A stretch of DNA of 64,000 bases from Marinifilum sp. D737 (lineage in GTDB: Bacteria > Bacteroidota > Bacteroidia > Bacteroidales > Marinifilaceae): positions 1 to 64,000 of the forward strand of contig NZ_JANQCD010000022.1 of NCBI RefSeq assembly GCF_026672275.1, read 5' to 3'. How positions within the stretch are numbered: position 1 is the first letter of the stretch; each line of letters begins with the position of its first letter. A model generated the notes under the pieces. That model saw only the letters and a list, made by a program, of their open reading frames with translations, searched no databases and was not told the origin of the DNA. A program made the translations under genes and the position numbers. This document shows, one piece after another, positions 25,580 through 36,900 of this stretch.

Positions 25580-25820
25580 AAACAGATAAATATTGGTTGT
25601 AAACAAATGTATAAAAACCCATTATAAAAGCCTATACATGAAAAAATCAATAATTAGTTTTCTTTTTCAAATATATTTCTCGAATTCTTTTCAATTTGAT
25701 AATGATTTATCGGACTGTTCATTATAGATTTTCAATCCGTTGGATTTTATAATAATCAGTAATAAAATATCAAAAAAATTTTCTTTAGCAGTTAGAATAC
25801 AATAATTTAGAGGAATGCCA

Positions 25821-25852
25821 TTTGTTTTTTAAAACATTTATCTCTAATTTTG
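25821..25852 (+). promoter_or_regulatory. Promoter of the rimP-nusA-infB operon
   Basis: TTTG (25821-25824), a 20-base spacer and TAATTTTG (25845-25852) match the Bacteroidota promoter consensus exactly. The rimP ATG is 72 bases downstream. A small hairpin, AGGGGGCAGGAAGTCCCCT (about 25881-25899), lies in the leader. Confidence 0.75.
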
Positions 25853-25923
25853 CATCGAAAAGTAAGAATAACGTGTACTTTAGGGGGCAGGAAGTCCCCT
25901 ATTTTATTGACATTAACCGATAT

Positions 25924-26388
25924 ATGATTGATAAAAGAATTGTACTTGAAATTGTTGAGAAAGAAATTGCCGACACAGATTTGTTCGTCGTGGAGGTTAC
26001 TGTTTCTACAAGTAATGCAATTTCAGTAATGATTGATAGTATGGAAGGTGTACCAATTAGCACCTGTATTGAGTTAAGTCGTGCAATCGAGAAGAACTTT
26101 GACCGCGATGCTGAAGACTTTGAACTTCAGGTAGCTTCAGCAGGAATTGGTCAACCCTTTCAAGTAATTCAACAGTACCACAAAAACATTGGGAAAGAAG
26201 TTGAAGTACTTACCACCGAAGGTGTAAAACACAAAGGAAATTTAATCACCGTAGGTGAAAACGAGATAGAAATTGAAGTTGAAGAGAAAGTAAAAGTTGA
26301 AGGTAAAAAGAAGAAACAAGTTGTTGTTAATACCTACAGTTTTGCTTTTGATCAAATTAAATCAACAAAAGATATCATTACTTTTTAA
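25924..26388 (+). CDS. rimP: Ribosome maturation factor RimP
   Basis: A 154-residue protein needed for 30S subunit maturation. The frame is open further upstream to 25822, but that would run over the promoter; the ATG at 25924 (MIDKRIVLEIVEKEI) gives the normal length. The N-terminal alpha/beta domain contains CIELSRAIEKNFD, then DFELQVASAGIGQPF, followed by the C-terminal SH3-like domain with KGNLITVGENEIEIEVEEK. First gene of the conserved rimP-nusA-infB operon. Confidence 0.94.
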   Translation: MIDKRIVLEIVEKEIADTDLFVVEVTVSTSNAISVMIDSMEGVPISTCIELSRAIEKNFDRDAEDFELQVASAGIGQPFQVIQQYHKNIGKEVEVLTTEGVKHKGNLITVGENEIEIEVEEKVKVEGKKKKQVVVNTYSFAFDQIKSTKDIITF

Positions 26389-26408
26389 CAAGTAAATAGC
26401 TGAATAAC

Positions 26409-27641
26409 ATGAATCTTATTGAGACTTTTTCAGAATTTAAAGAATTGAAAAACATCGATCGTGCTACCATGATGAGTGTTTTGGAAGATGTATTTAGAAA
26501 TCTTCTTTTAAAGAACTATGGTACCGATGAAAATTTCGATATTATTATCAATCCGGATAAAGGTGACCTTGAAATTTGGAGAAACCGTGAAGTAGTTGCG
26601 GATGGAGAAGTAGAAGATTCAAATCTTCAGATTTCTCTTTCGGAAGCTAAGAAGATTGATGAAGATTATGAACTTGGCGAAGAGGTAACCGACGAAGTAA
26701 AATTCCTTGACTTTGGCAGACGTTCTATTTTAACATTGCGTCAGAATCTTTCGGCAAGGATTTTAGAATTAGAGAAAGATAATATCTTTAATAATTATAA
26801 GGACAGAATTGGTGAAATTGTAACTGGTGAAGTTTACCAAATCTGGAAAAAGGAAATTTTGATTTTAGATGACGAAGGAAATGAATTGATCCTTCCTAAA
26901 ACAGAACAAATCCCTTCTGACTACTTCCGTAAAGGAGAGTCGATCAGAGCTGTTGTAATTCGTGTAGAAGTGAAAAACAACAGTCCTCTAATTATTATTT
27001 CAAGAACTTCTCCAGTATTCCTTGAAAGATTATTTGAACTTGAGGTTCCTGAAATTTTTGATGGATTGATTACCATCAAGAAAATTGTTCGCATACCTGG
27101 TGAAAGAGCAAAAGTTGCTGTTGAATCGTATGACGAAAGAATTGATCCGGTTGGAGCATGTGTTGGTATGAAAGGTTCCAGAATTCACGGAATTGTTCGT
27201 GAGTTAAGAAACGAAAATATTGACGTGATCAACTTCACTGCCAATAAGCAATTATATATCACAAGAGCTCTTAACCCTGCAAAAATATCTTCTATCCAAA
27301 TTAATGAAGAAGATGCTCGCGCAGATGTTTATCTGAATCCAGAAGAAGTATCATTAGCAATTGGTAAAGGCGGTTTAAACATCAAACTTGCCAGCCAGTT
27401 AACAGGATACGAAATTGATGTATATCGTGAGAAAACAGAGGAAGAAGCTGAGGAAGATGTAAATCTTTCAGAATTTACTGACGAAATCGAAGCTTGGGTT
27501 ATCGATGAGTTAAAGAAAATTGGTTGCGATACTGCAAGAAGCGTATTGGAACTATCAGCTGAAGAACTAGAGAAAAGAACTGATCTTGAAATAGAGACTA
27601 TTAACGAAATTTTAGATATTTTTAGGTCCGAATTTGAATAG
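26409..27641 (+). CDS. nusA: Transcription termination/antitermination factor NusA
   Basis: A 410-residue NusA, which binds RNA polymerase and RNA to control pausing and termination. N-terminal domain (1-125), S1 domain with IGEIVTGEVYQIWKKEILI (about 138), two KH domains with GACVGMKGSRIHGIVREL (about 250) and SLAIGKGGLNIKLASQLTGYEIDV (GKGG near 318), and a short acidic C-terminal helical region. It is 20 bases after rimP and 68 before infB. Confidence 0.97.
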   Translation: MNLIETFSEFKELKNIDRATMMSVLEDVFRNLLLKNYGTDENFDIIINPDKGDLEIWRNREVVADGEVEDSNLQISLSEAKKIDEDYELGEEVTDEVKFLDFGRRSILTLRQNLSARILELEKDNIFNNYKDRIGEIVTGEVYQIWKKEILILDDEGNELILPKTEQIPSDYFRKGESIRAVVIRVEVKNNSPLIIISRTSPVFLERLFELEVPEIFDGLITIKKIVRIPGERAKVAVESYDERIDPVGACVGMKGSRIHGIVRELRNENIDVINFTANKQLYITRALNPAKISSIQINEEDARADVYLNPEEVSLAIGKGGLNIKLASQLTGYEIDVYREKTEEEAEEDVNLSEFTDEIEAWVIDELKKIGCDTARSVLELSAEELEKRTDLEIETINEILDIFRSEFE

Positions 27642-27709
27642 TCGGATTTTTAAGGACAGTTCCTCACAAATTATTGAAAACGGCACATTTTAACAGTTAA
27701 CTTCAAAAT

Positions 27710-30700
27710 ATGGCAAAAGTCAATAAAAATAAAAGACTTAGTAAACTAGCAAGAGAATTCAATGTTGGGATATCTACTATTGTCGATTTTCTGAATAAAA
27801 AAGGTATTGAGATTGATTCTAATCCAAATACCAAAGTTTCAGATGACGCTTATGATATTCTGGCAAAAGAGTATAGCTCTGATTTGAACCTTAAGAAAGA
27901 ATCGGAGAAAGTAAATTTGAAAAGTACCAGAGAAAAGAAAGAAACTGTTTCTATCGATCCAAAATCGGAAGAAGGTACTAAAGAAGCAACTGTTGAAAAA
28001 ACTGAAGAAGAAGCTCCGGCAAAAAATCCTGTTAAAGTTGTAGGTAAAATCGATTTAGATGCATTAAAACCGAAAGCGAAACAGGAAAAGCCAGAAAAAA
28101 AAGAGGAAAAAGCTCCTTCTAAACCTGAAGAGAAACCTGCCAAAGCAGAAGCTCCTAAGGTTGAGGAAAAACCTCAGACCGTTAAAAAAGAAGTAACTGA
28201 AAAACCATCAGAGCCGGCTACGCCTGCTAAAGATGCTCAAACTGTTAAAATGGAAAGCCCTAAAAAAGAGGAAGCAGCTCAAACCGAAAAACAAGAAAAT
28301 AAGGAAGAGCTTAAAGTAGTAGGGAAAATTGATTTAGATTCTTTAAATCAGAAAACAAGACCTGCTAAAAAGACAAAAGCGGAGAAAGAAGTGGAGAGAA
28401 GAGAAAAGCAAAAGTCAGCTCCTCAACAAAAGCAACCTGCTCAAGAAAAAACTGCTGGGCCACAAGGTCAAGAAAAGCCAGTAGCAAAAGAAGAAATTTT
28501 TAAATCTTCTACTCAGAAACTTTCTGGTCCTACTGTAATTGGAAAAATTGAACTGCCAGTAGAGAAAAAATCTACCAACAAAGACAAGCAAGGTAACCAA
28601 CAACGTAAGAAACGCAAAAGAATTAAAAAGGATAGCGAAAAAGTTAATGTTGGGAATCAGCAAGGTGGTCAACAAGGTCAAGGCAGACAACAAGGTGGTC
28701 AGCAAGGTCAAGGAAGACAACAAGGTGGACAGCAAGGTCAAGGAAGACAACAAGGTGGACAGCAAGGTGGACAGGCTAATAAATTCAAAAAACTGAAAAA
28801 GAAAAAGGCAGTTAAGAAGGAAGTTAGCGAGGAAGATGTACAAAAGCAAATTAAAGATACACTTGCAAGATTAACTTCGAAAGGTGGTAAATCGAAAGGT
28901 TCGAAGCACCGTCGTGAGAAGAGAGAGCAGGCAAGTGCTAAACAAGCTGAATTAGCTGAACAGGCAGCAGCAGAAAAGAACGTGTTGAAGTTGACCGAGT
29001 TCGTAACTGTAAACGAATTGGCAACTATGATGGAGGTACCTGTTACCAACATTATTGCAACATGTATGGGACTTGGTTTATTCGTATCGATCAACCAGAG
29101 ATTGGATGCTGAAACCATTGCCATTGTTGCCGATGAATTCGGATACAAAGCAGAATTCGTAAGTGTTGAACTTCAAGAATCTATTGAAGAAGAAGAAGAC
29201 AAAGAGGAAGATTTACTTGAACGTCCACCGATTGTAACGGTAATGGGTCACGTTGACCACGGTAAAACTTCTCTTTTGGACTACATTCGTCATGCCAACG
29301 TAATTGCTGGTGAGGCCGGAGGTATTACCCAGCACATTGGTGCATACAATGTATCATTAGACGATGGTAGAAAAATAACTTTCCTTGATACTCCGGGTCA
29401 CGAAGCCTTTACAGCGATGCGTGCTCGTGGTGCTCAAGTAACCGATATTGCAATTATTATTGTTGCTGCTGATGATAACGTGATGCCACAGACTATTGAG
29501 GCAATCAACCACGCAAGTGCAGCAGGTGTACCAATTGTATTTGCAATCAACAAGATTGATAAAGATGGTGCTGACCCAGAAAGAATCAAGGGTGAGTTAG
29601 CCAATATGAATTACTTGGTAGAAGACTGGGGTGGTAAATACCAGTGCCAGGAAATTTCCGCTAAGAACGGTATCAATATTGAAGATTTATTAGAAAAAGT
29701 ATTGCTTGAAGCTGAATTACTAGAAGCCAAAGCAAATCCAAATAAACGTGCAGTTGGTTCGGTAATCGAATCATCACTTGATAAGGGTCGTGGTTACGTT
29801 ACTACTTTATTGGTACAAGCAGGTACTTTAAAAGTAGGTGATGTATTACTTGCAGGTAGCTACACTGGTCACGTTAAGGCTATGTTTAACGAGCGTGGAA
29901 ACAAGATCGACGCAGTAGGTCCATCAGAACCAGCATTGATTCTTGGTTTAAATGGAGCGCCTCAGGCTGGTGACAATTTCAACGTAATGGAAAGTGAGAA
30001 GGAAGCTCGTAACATTGCTAACAAGCGTGAGCAATTACAGCGTGAGCAAGGACTTCGTACTCAGAAGCACATTACTCTTGATGAAATTGGTCGTCGTATT
30101 GCAATCGGAAACTTCCAGGAGTTGAATGTAATTGTAAAAGGTGATGTGGATGGATCTATCGAGGCACTTTCTGACTCATTGATCAAACTTTCTACTGAAG
30201 AAATTCAGGTGAATGTAATTCACAAGGCCGTTGGTCAGATTTCAGAATCAGATGTAATGTTGGCAACAGCATCGAACGCAATTATCGTAGGTTTCCAGGT
30301 ACGTCCTTCAGTTGGAGCACGTAGATTGGCTGAGAAAGAAGAAATCGATATCCGTCTGTACTCAATTATCTACGATGCAATCGAAGAATTGAAATCAGCA
30401 ATGGAAGGTATGCTTTCTCCTGAAATCAAGGAAGAGATTGTGGCGACTGTTGAGGTTCTTGAGACATTCAAAATCTCTAAGGTTGGTACCATTGCCGGAT
30501 GTATCGTTCGTGATGGTAAGATCAAGCGTAGCTCTAAGATCCGCCTGATTCGCGATGGTATTGTAATCTACACCGGAGAACTTGGTTCGTTGAAGCGTTT
30601 CAAAGACGATGCGAAAGAAGTTGTGAAAGGTTACGAATGTGGTCTGAATATCGACAAGTACAACGATATCAAAGTTGGCGATATGGTAGAAGCATTCGAA

Positions 30701-30727
30701 GAAGTAGAAGTAAAAAAGAAATTGTAA
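27710..30727 (+). CDS. infB: Translation initiation factor IF-2
   Basis: A 1005-residue GTPase that places initiator tRNA on the ribosome. Short IF2_N domain (1-55), a long Lys/Glu/Pro/Ala-rich low-complexity linker (about 60-420) that includes the [14 protein letters not shown] repeats and a Gln/Gly tract, a second IF2_N domain (about 422-475), then the G domain with GHVDHGKT at 513-520, [12 protein letters not shown] and NKIDK, and the C-terminal beta-barrel and fMet-tRNA-binding domains. Last gene of the operon, followed by a strong terminator. Confidence 0.97.
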   Translation: MAKVNKNKRLSKLAREFNVGISTIVDFLNKKGIEIDSNPNTKVSDDAYDILAKEYSSDLNLKKESEKVNLKSTREKKETVSIDPKSEEGTKEATVEKTEEEAPAKNPVKVVGKIDLDALKPKAKQEKPEKKEEKAPSKPEEKPAKAEAPKVEEKPQTVKKEVTEKPSEPATPAKDAQTVKMESPKKEEAAQTEKQENKEELKVVGKIDLDSLNQKTRPAKKTKAEKEVERREKQKSAPQQKQPAQEKTAGPQGQEKPVAKEEIFKSSTQKLSGPTVIGKIELPVEKKSTNKDKQGNQQRKKRKRIKKDSEKVNVGNQQGGQQGQGRQQGGQQGQGRQQGGQQGQGRQQGGQQGGQANKFKKLKKKKAVKKEVSEEDVQKQIKDTLARLTSKGGKSKGSKHRREKREQASAKQAELAEQAAAEKNVLKLTEFVTVNELATMMEVPVTNIIATCMGLGLFVSINQRLDAETIAIVADEFGYKAEFVSVELQESIEEEEDKEEDLLERPPIVTVMGHVDHGKTSLLDYIRHANVIAGEAGGITQHIGAYNVSLDDGRKITFLDTPGHEAFTAMRARGAQVTDIAIIIVAADDNVMPQTIEAINHASAAGVPIVFAINKIDKDGADPERIKGELANMNYLVEDWGGKYQCQEISAKNGINIEDLLEKVLLEAELLEAKANPNKRAVGSVIESSLDKGRGYVTTLLVQAGTLKVGDVLLAGSYTGHVKAMFNERGNKIDAVGPSEPALILGLNGAPQAGDNFNVMESEKEARNIANKREQLQREQGLRTQKHITLDEIGRRIAIGNFQELNVIVKGDVDGSIEALSDSLIKLSTEEIQVNVIHKAVGQISESDVMLATASNAIIVGFQVRPSVGARRLAEKEEIDIRLYSIIYDAIEELKSAMEGMLSPEIKEEIVATVEVLETFKISKVGTIAGCIVRDGKIKRSSKIRLIRDGIVIYTGELGSLKRFKDDAKEVVKGYECGLNIDKYNDIKVGDMVEAFEEVEVKKKL
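28661..28772 (+). repeat. 30-bp tandem repeat inside infB
   Basis: Three full 30-base units start at 28661, 28691 and 28721, with a partial fourth to 28772. Each encodes about [10 protein letters not shown]. Units differ by one or two bases, so they are recent copies in the flexible linker of IF-2 and may vary in number between strains. Confidence 0.9.
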
Positions 30728-30747
30728 GAAACAATTCCTATCATATA

Positions 30748-30779
30748 GAAAAGCAGTCCAAATTGGACTGCTTTTTTTT
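30748..30779 (+). terminator. Terminator of the rimP-nusA-infB operon
   Basis: AAGCAGTCC (30751-30759) pairs with GGACTGCTT (30765-30773), followed by seven more T. It begins 24 bases after the infB stop codon. Confidence 0.95.
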
Positions 30780-30869
30780 ATTTGGTATCACTCCCCATTA
30801 ATGATTTTATGAACATCCAATTTAAAGGAAAATTAAATTCGAAATAACTCACTATAAAAATAATTAAGA

Positions 30870-30966
30870 ATTCGTGCAGCGTTTTTAATTACTTATGTAT
30901 TCTATAAGTAAATTGCAAAAACTTATCATATCCTCAATATTGGTAAGATCCTAAAAACGCACGAAT
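30870..30966 (+). promoter_or_regulatory. Inverted repeat around the ECF sigma promoter region
   Basis: ATTCGTGCAGCGTTTTTA (30870-30887) and TAAAAACGCACGAAT (30952-30966) are inverted copies with a 3-base insert in the left arm; the right arm covers the ATG at 30965. Between them lies ACTTAT (30891-30896) / ATAAGT (30904-30909). The repeat could form a hairpin hiding the start codon or mark a self-regulated promoter. Confidence 0.5.
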
Positions 30967-31504
30967 GTATAAACTCTTTCTAAAAAATAAGAAGACCATT
31001 TTCAATAAGATTTACGAGAATCATTCTCAACTGTTGTTCTTATTGATTCTTCGCTATGTTGTATCTCAATTCGATGCAGAAGAAGTCTTACAAAGAGGAT
31101 TTATTAAGATTTACGAGGCTTTAGATGATTTTACCTATGAAAATGATAAAGCCAGTTTAGGATGGTTAAAACGCATCATGATCAATGAAAGTCTTCTCTT
31201 TTTAAGAGAACAAAAACGTTTGACATTATCTGATAACATTTCATTTATCGAAAATTCGTCCAATCAATTGCCCGAAGTGGAAAACAAACTTGGCATGGAA
31301 GATTGCTTAAATCTCGTAAGAAATTTACCTGATGGATACCGTACTGTATTCAATCTTTATGTTATTGAAGGATATGCGCATAAAGAAATTGCAGATATTC
31401 TTCACATTAGTGAAAGTGCCTCTAGATCGCAGCTTACCAGGGCACGAAACATTTTAAAATCACAATTAAAATCATTGAATTATGCAACCGAACTCGTTGG
31501 ATAG
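30965..31504 (+). CDS. ECF RNA polymerase sigma factor
   Basis: A 179-residue sigma-70 family factor of the ECF type. Region 2 is at about 20-85 (FDAEEVLQRGFIKIYEALDDFTY, then ASLGWLKRIMINESLLFLRE), region 4 at about 115-165 (LPDGYRTVFNLYVIEGYAHKEIADIL and the recognition helix SESASRSQLTRAR). It directs transcription of an unknown regulon. The next gene overlaps it by 23 bases and encodes a membrane protein that is probably its anti-sigma factor. Its promoter region carries an inverted repeat. Confidence 0.93.
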   Translation: MYKLFLKNKKTIFNKIYENHSQLLFLLILRYVVSQFDAEEVLQRGFIKIYEALDDFTYENDKASLGWLKRIMINESLLFLREQKRLTLSDNISFIENSSNQLPEVENKLGMEDCLNLVRNLPDGYRTVFNLYVIEGYAHKEIADILHISESASRSQLTRARNILKSQLKSLNYATELVG

Positions 31505-32084
31505 TATTATTAAAAATAATTTGGAAAACCAGTCGGAATTGCCCTCAAATGTACATTTCGACAAGGAGAGATTACTTTCTTCAATCGATAAACGAATCAA
31601 ACAGCAATCGAGAGAGCACAAGTGGCGAGTTATAGCAGTACTACTTGTATTATTACTTGGATCTTCATTATTCCTGCATTATCAGCAATACGGCATTATA
31701 ACAAAGCAAAACCAAAATATAGGAAATCAAAAGCAGTTAATTTCCTCTCTAAACAGCGAAAATGAGAAAATAAAAGATACAAATTATTTACTGCTTGATT
31801 CACTTTCCAAATCGACCATTGCAAATCTGGAAAGTCCAAAACACATTGCTTTACCACAACTTCCAACAATCGTAATCAATCAGCCAATAGTATTTAAAAA
31901 TAATGTTGAAGATAAACTATACATACAAATTGTCGAACGAATAAAAATAGAAGAAACTGAAGGTGAAATTCCGGAACTCAACCTGCCTGTTTACTATGAA
32001 AGTGATCGTTTGGCAAGCAATACAAATCACCAATCGAAAAGTAAATCATTTGCTAAGAAGATTGGCAATCTATTTAAAAATTAA
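31482..32084 (+). CDS. Membrane protein, probable anti-sigma factor
   Basis: A 200-residue protein starting inside the end of the sigma gene (23-base overlap), which suggests translational coupling. A soluble N-terminal part (about 1-46), one membrane helix (about 47-64, VIAVLLVLLLGSSLFLHY), then an outside region with a coiled-coil-like stretch (KQNQNIGNQKQLISSLNSENEK). The order soluble-membrane-periplasm and the position behind an ECF sigma gene fit an anti-sigma factor. There is no recognisable zinc-binding or FecR domain. Confidence 0.7.
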   Translation: MQPNSLDSIIKNNLENQSELPSNVHFDKERLLSSIDKRIKQQSREHKWRVIAVLLVLLLGSSLFLHYQQYGIITKQNQNIGNQKQLISSLNSENEKIKDTNYLLLDSLSKSTIANLESPKHIALPQLPTIVINQPIVFKNNVEDKLYIQIVERIKIEETEGEIPELNLPVYYESDRLASNTNHQSKSKSFAKKIGNLFKN

Positions 32085-32088
32085 GGTC

Positions 32089-33294
32089 ATGAAAAAAATA
32101 ATAATTGCATTCATTCTAATCATATTAATCGTTCCTTCTGCTCAGTCACAAGGAAATTGGTTTAATGCGCCTAAGAATTATCAATATGGGTTTTCAAATA
32201 AAAGAGATACCATTCTAATGGATTATGGAAATGGTAAAAAAATAGAAATTAGTTATTCGTGGCACAATATTTTTGGGACCAAATTAGACGATTATTATGC
32301 CAAAACTTTTTGGAAACCGATTCAGTTAGATTTAAAAATCCTAAAGGAGAAACTGAATGAAATCCCATTAAAAAAGGATAGAAAATACCACATAATACTT
32401 CACTCACAGAGATCTAATCTATACTCTAATGAATTTTTTGAAGCGATAAAGCTTAATAATCAAGAAGCAAAAAAATCAGGTCTATCAAAAGAAAAAAGAG
32501 ATAGCTTATTACATGTTACTTTTAAAACCTATTACAAAGGTAAAATCAAGAAAAAACATAAACTTTCGGTCAATGAAAGAAAAACCTCGGAAAAGAATCG
32601 AGAGTACTTAATTGTGCAAAACAAACTCTACAACAAAGCACAATGGCAACATATCATAGAAATTAAAGAATTACTTTGGAGTATTAAGTTTTACATAACT
32701 AACATTGACGAACTTAAAGAATTCGACATTAACGAAATTCAAACGTTTATGGCAAGTGAGAAAGACAGATTCCTAAAAAGAAGATATTACCAGTACTTTT
32801 CAAAGTTACATTATAAGAAAGAAAATGGTGAATTTAGATATGAGCGAACTCTTGGCGAAAAAAGAGAGAAAAGACCACGATTCCTAAAACTAGGTTTTGA
32901 TGCAGGCTTTGGTAGTTCTGTAATTAAAAGTAAATTATCAGCAGACATAAGTGCAGGCATCAATCTCTACTTTAATGAAAATTTACAGTATGCTGCCAAA
33001 CTAGGCATAAGAACACAAGCCAAATCATTTGGAATTGATAATAAAATCAGAAACAATGTTTTTATTGATGCTTTAATGGATATTAATATTGCTGAAAGCT
33101 TTAAAAAATCACAGTGGATTGGTGCCGGATTTGGTTACCTGGTAAAACGAGAAGGAAATATTTATGGAAAAGATACGGCCAGGGCATTTTTTAAGTATGG
33201 TTTCACAAATGGAATTGCCATCCAGCCCGAATTCAACTACTCCTTTCATGATGAAAAATTTCTTTTAGGAATTGGTGTTTCCTTCAACTTCTAA
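32089..33294 (+). CDS. Exported envelope protein of the sigma factor operon
   Basis: Start at 32089, 4 bases after the anti-sigma-like gene, because it opens a signal peptide (MKKIIIAFILIILIVPSAQSQ). The mature protein of about 380 residues has a charged helical middle and a C-terminal third with alternating strands (LKLGFDAGFGSSV, AGINLYFNENLQYAAKLGIR, GAGFGYLV) ending in GVSFNF, like a small outer-membrane beta-barrel with a terminal Phe. No named family. It probably belongs to the function controlled by the sigma factor. Confidence 0.75.
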   Translation: MKKIIIAFILIILIVPSAQSQGNWFNAPKNYQYGFSNKRDTILMDYGNGKKIEISYSWHNIFGTKLDDYYAKTFWKPIQLDLKILKEKLNEIPLKKDRKYHIILHSQRSNLYSNEFFEAIKLNNQEAKKSGLSKEKRDSLLHVTFKTYYKGKIKKKHKLSVNERKTSEKNREYLIVQNKLYNKAQWQHIIEIKELLWSIKFYITNIDELKEFDINEIQTFMASEKDRFLKRRYYQYFSKLHYKKENGEFRYERTLGEKREKRPRFLKLGFDAGFGSSVIKSKLSADISAGINLYFNENLQYAAKLGIRTQAKSFGIDNKIRNNVFIDALMDINIAESFKKSQWIGAGFGYLVKREGNIYGKDTARAFFKYGFTNGIAIQPEFNYSFHDEKFLLGIGVSFNF

Positions 33295-33306
33295 TATGCA
33301 AACAAA

Positions 33307-33334
33307 AAACCCTCACACATTAGTGCGAGGGTTT
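33307..33334. terminator. Two-way terminator between the sigma operon and gcvH
   Basis: AAACCCTC-A-CAC (33307-33318) pairs with GTG-C-GAGGGTTT (33323-33334) around ATTA, with one A-C mismatch. A run lies on the left and a T-rich run on the right, so it can end both convergent transcripts. Confidence 0.85.
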
Positions 33335-33355
33335 CTTTATATTTTCAGAATACTA

Positions 33356-33730
33356 TTATAGTAATTCTTTGTAAGCTTCAGCAGAAAGTAATTCTTCAAG
33401 CTCAGCAGCATCATCTAGTTTGATTTTGATGATCCAACCATCACCATAAGGATCAGAGTTGATTAGATCTGGAGCGTCTTCCAACTTCTCGTTGAATTCC
33501 AATACTTCACCACCAACTGGCATAAACATGTCAGATACAGTTTTTACGGCTTCGATAGTTCCGAATACTTCTTCCTTATCTAATTCTTCGCCTTCAGTTT
33601 CTACTTCAACAAAAACGATGTCTCCTAGTTCTCCCTGAGCGAAATCAGTAACACCAATAAAAGCTTCTTCGCCTTCTACACGTACCCACTCGTGATCTTT
33701 AGTGTACTTCAAATTTTCTGGTACATTCAT
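33356..33730 (-). CDS. gcvH: Glycine cleavage system H protein
   Basis: The lipoyl-carrying protein of the glycine cleavage system. The ATG at 33730 ([20 protein letters not shown], 124 residues) is the family start; 20 more codons upstream are open but unlikely. The lipoylated Lys lies in [19 protein letters not shown] (Lys about 63). Partner genes gcvP and gcvT are not in the window. It follows sprA on the same strand, an association known from gliding Bacteroidota. Confidence 0.96.
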   Translation of the reverse strand: MNVPENLKYTKDHEWVRVEGEEAFIGVTDFAQGELGDIVFVEVETEGEELDKEEVFGTIEAVKTVSDMFMPVGGEVLEFNEKLEDAPDLINSDPYGDGWIIKIKLDDAAELEELLSAEAYKELL

Positions 33731-33933
33731 GATAGTATGTTGTTTTAAAAGAGGTTTATAAACTGCTCCAAATTTACAGTTTTTTTTCAATAATTAAATA
33801 TTAGTAATTGAGTAAATCAACTATTGAATGTATGATCTTTATCACATTCTAGATCAATATCATACAACAAACCTATTGAATATTAATAGTTCATGAAAAA
33901 TATTCTTGTTTCAACCTGCTCTTAAACACTTTA

Positions 33934-36900
33934 TTAATTCGCTAATGTAAATCTTATACTTGCCCCAAACTCTGTGGTTGTAGTTGGATAAGAAAGTGAT
34001 ACGTAAGGTGTATTTACAATTCTATCGTAATACAAACGCAGGTTGAATCTGTTACTCAAAACATAATCTGCACTAAATTTTAAGGTAACCACCTTTTGGC
34101 CAGAAGTTAGCTGATCTACTTCATCAACAATTTTTCGAATAATGGTACTGTTCTTTCTTACTGATAAATCTGCCCTTAAATTCAAATCTGAATTGTATTT
34201 TTTCTGGCGAGAACCAGATCCAATTATCATTCCGAAATTATCAAATCGATATCCCATACCAAAAATCATTTCGTTCGAAGCTACTTCGGTTAACTGAGTA
34301 TTGGACAGACTTAAAATCAGGTTACGCGTACGTTTAATTTCAAAACTTGTAGAAAAATTATTTTTCCAAATCATATCAACATTAATCAATGGGTTAAATT
34401 GCTCATTAATCGAAATTGAATTCACATCGTACAAATTGTAAAAATTACCCGTAATCTTATTTATTTCAAGAAATCCATCTTCATCTACTTCGGCAGCTAA
34501 GTTAGTTGTATAAGAACCAACATCATAAGTTGATGTATATGCATGGCTCAAATTAATGGATTTGAAATAACGTCGGATAAATGGAATTTTTGACAAGCCT
34601 TCGAAAGAAACTCTCCAGTTTGGCTTCATTTTAGCAATACCAGGGAACAATTTGTTGAAGCCACTTCCTACATTTCCATATGCTTTAAGGAAAGCTGGTA
34701 CTAACACTTCTTGTGAAGTTGAAGTAAATCCTTTGTAATATCCTGTACCTTCATTATTATCATCCAAAATTTCTTCATTCTCATATGATGCACCATAACG
34801 TTGTTGAGCCAACCTCAGCGATTCAGTCTTACGATTTTCCAGGAACTTATTGAAATACTCCGACGAGTAATCGCCAGTATTACCAATGGTAAAAAACGCA
34901 GATTTTAAACTTAGGAAACTCATACTAAAGTTTCCTGACTTTACAAGATTTTTATTGCTAAACCTATCATTATCTTTATTATAGATGTAATACTCACTTC
35001 TATTTCTTGAATAATTCCTATTTGCAGTAAGATCAATTTTTAATCCTTTAAAAGGTTCAATTGTACTACGAATTGAAAAATTCTGAGTATGACTCATTAC
35101 ATATGGATCATTCATTGTAGGATCTGTTGTAATCCAACCTTTATCAGCAGCATTACGCGCAAAGTTTTTATCTTGCTGACCAGTTAAGAAACCAAATCCA
35201 GGAGCTTTTGTTCCATTGAACGATTCCCCACCAAAATAGTTTGTTTGTGGTAAATATCCAGGTAGAGTTGTAGAGTTAATTTCAGAATAATTAACACTGA
35301 TATTCCTCACGCTCATTAATGTTCTCAGAAAGTTTTCTCCAATAACAGCAAACACGTTATCTTTCTCGCTAACTTTACCGGTAACGCGCACCCTAACATC
35401 TTTAACAGTTCGGGAAGCTGTTATTTTAGCTCGATTTCCGGTAACAGGCTTAACTTTAATTTTCACCTCTTTTCCTAACTTATCGTAGGCTCTAATGGTA
35501 ATATCTTCAGTCATTAATTTGTGATAGATGGAAACAGGTACTCCTGCTTTCAATTCATCAACTTTACCGTCATAATTTACTTTCTTGTATGATTTGGTTT
35601 TCTTCTTGTACTTACGGTTCGAATTGTATTTGCGATTGATCTTCTTTAAAATGCCAACTTTATTATACAAACTTGTCATTTTTAATTGACCATTCAACTG
35701 AATATTATTCGAATTTCGAATGGTGTTACCCAACTCAATTGTATCGGCAGTAATTGCTCCTGCATTCCAATCATAAGCACCAGAGTAACGTGCATTAAGC
35801 GAAGTCCAGTTAAGCAAAGGTATTTTATTAATCGGAACGGTATAAGTCACATTAAACTTATGGTGGTATTTAATATTTCGTCCACCATCCATTAAATTAT
35901 TCCAAATCGAATCTTTCCAAATTTCATAAGCATCACGATCTCTATGCTTATCAACAATACCATCCGGTTCATCGATACGTGAAGTATTTGTTGCAGAAAA
36001 ATCGAACTTTAAGCCTTTCGTTAGGTTGTATTTCAAATCGTAATATCTGTACCAAATAAAATCTTTATCGTATGATGGATCAATTTTTAATCCTGGTTCT
36101 TCAATATTTCGTTTCTCTATCTCATGATAGTAACGTTGAATATCCGAACGGAAAGACAATTGTGTTGGCAAATAATAGAAATTGAAATCCTTTAATAACC
36201 TAAACATAGGCTTTTGAAAAGCTTTTACCTTTTTAAATGGCTGTACAATTTTCGGGCGCTCGGTATAATTATAGCTAAGTACACCACGATAATTTTTCTC
36301 CAAATCAAGAGTGGTATTTACATCTCTTGAATAAGTTTCATTATACGAATAAGTCATTGATAAATTTGAAACATCCAGCAATTTTGCTTTTCCCTCCTGT
36401 TTCTCGATTCGAACATTGGTAAGATTGAAACTTTTTCGTTTGGTATATTCTTGTGCCCTATGTTTAATCTCCTCTCTTTCTTCTTTATTCTCTGCATTTT
36501 CCAATGCTACATCCAAAGGAATATCCGGATCCAAAGGATCATACTCAGGTGTAACAGTTTCTTCTGAAATTGCATAGTACATCGGAATTCTCACTCCTGA
36601 TTTTTCAGGGAAGAATTTTCCTAACTCCAAACTTGCAGAAAAATCATATTGGAAAATATCATCTTTATAGCGCTCATTAACACCATCTTCTATACCTCCA
36701 AATCCTGAAGTAATTTGACTTCCAGACCATGTTACCGTACCCAAGTCTGCCAACTTTGTTGTTACTCTTAAATTCGCAGCCCAACCTCCATCTTCATCAA
36801 AATCGGTTAAACGCAATTCATTCATCCAAACTTCAACTGATTTAGGCTGATTGTCATCACTACCAGTAATATCTTCAAATGGGTTTTTAATCCCAATCAT

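Noticed and set aside
28415-28849. Minus-strand leucine/threonine-rich frame opposite infB
   Set aside because: It is a shadow of the Gln/Gly tandem repeat and linker of infB.
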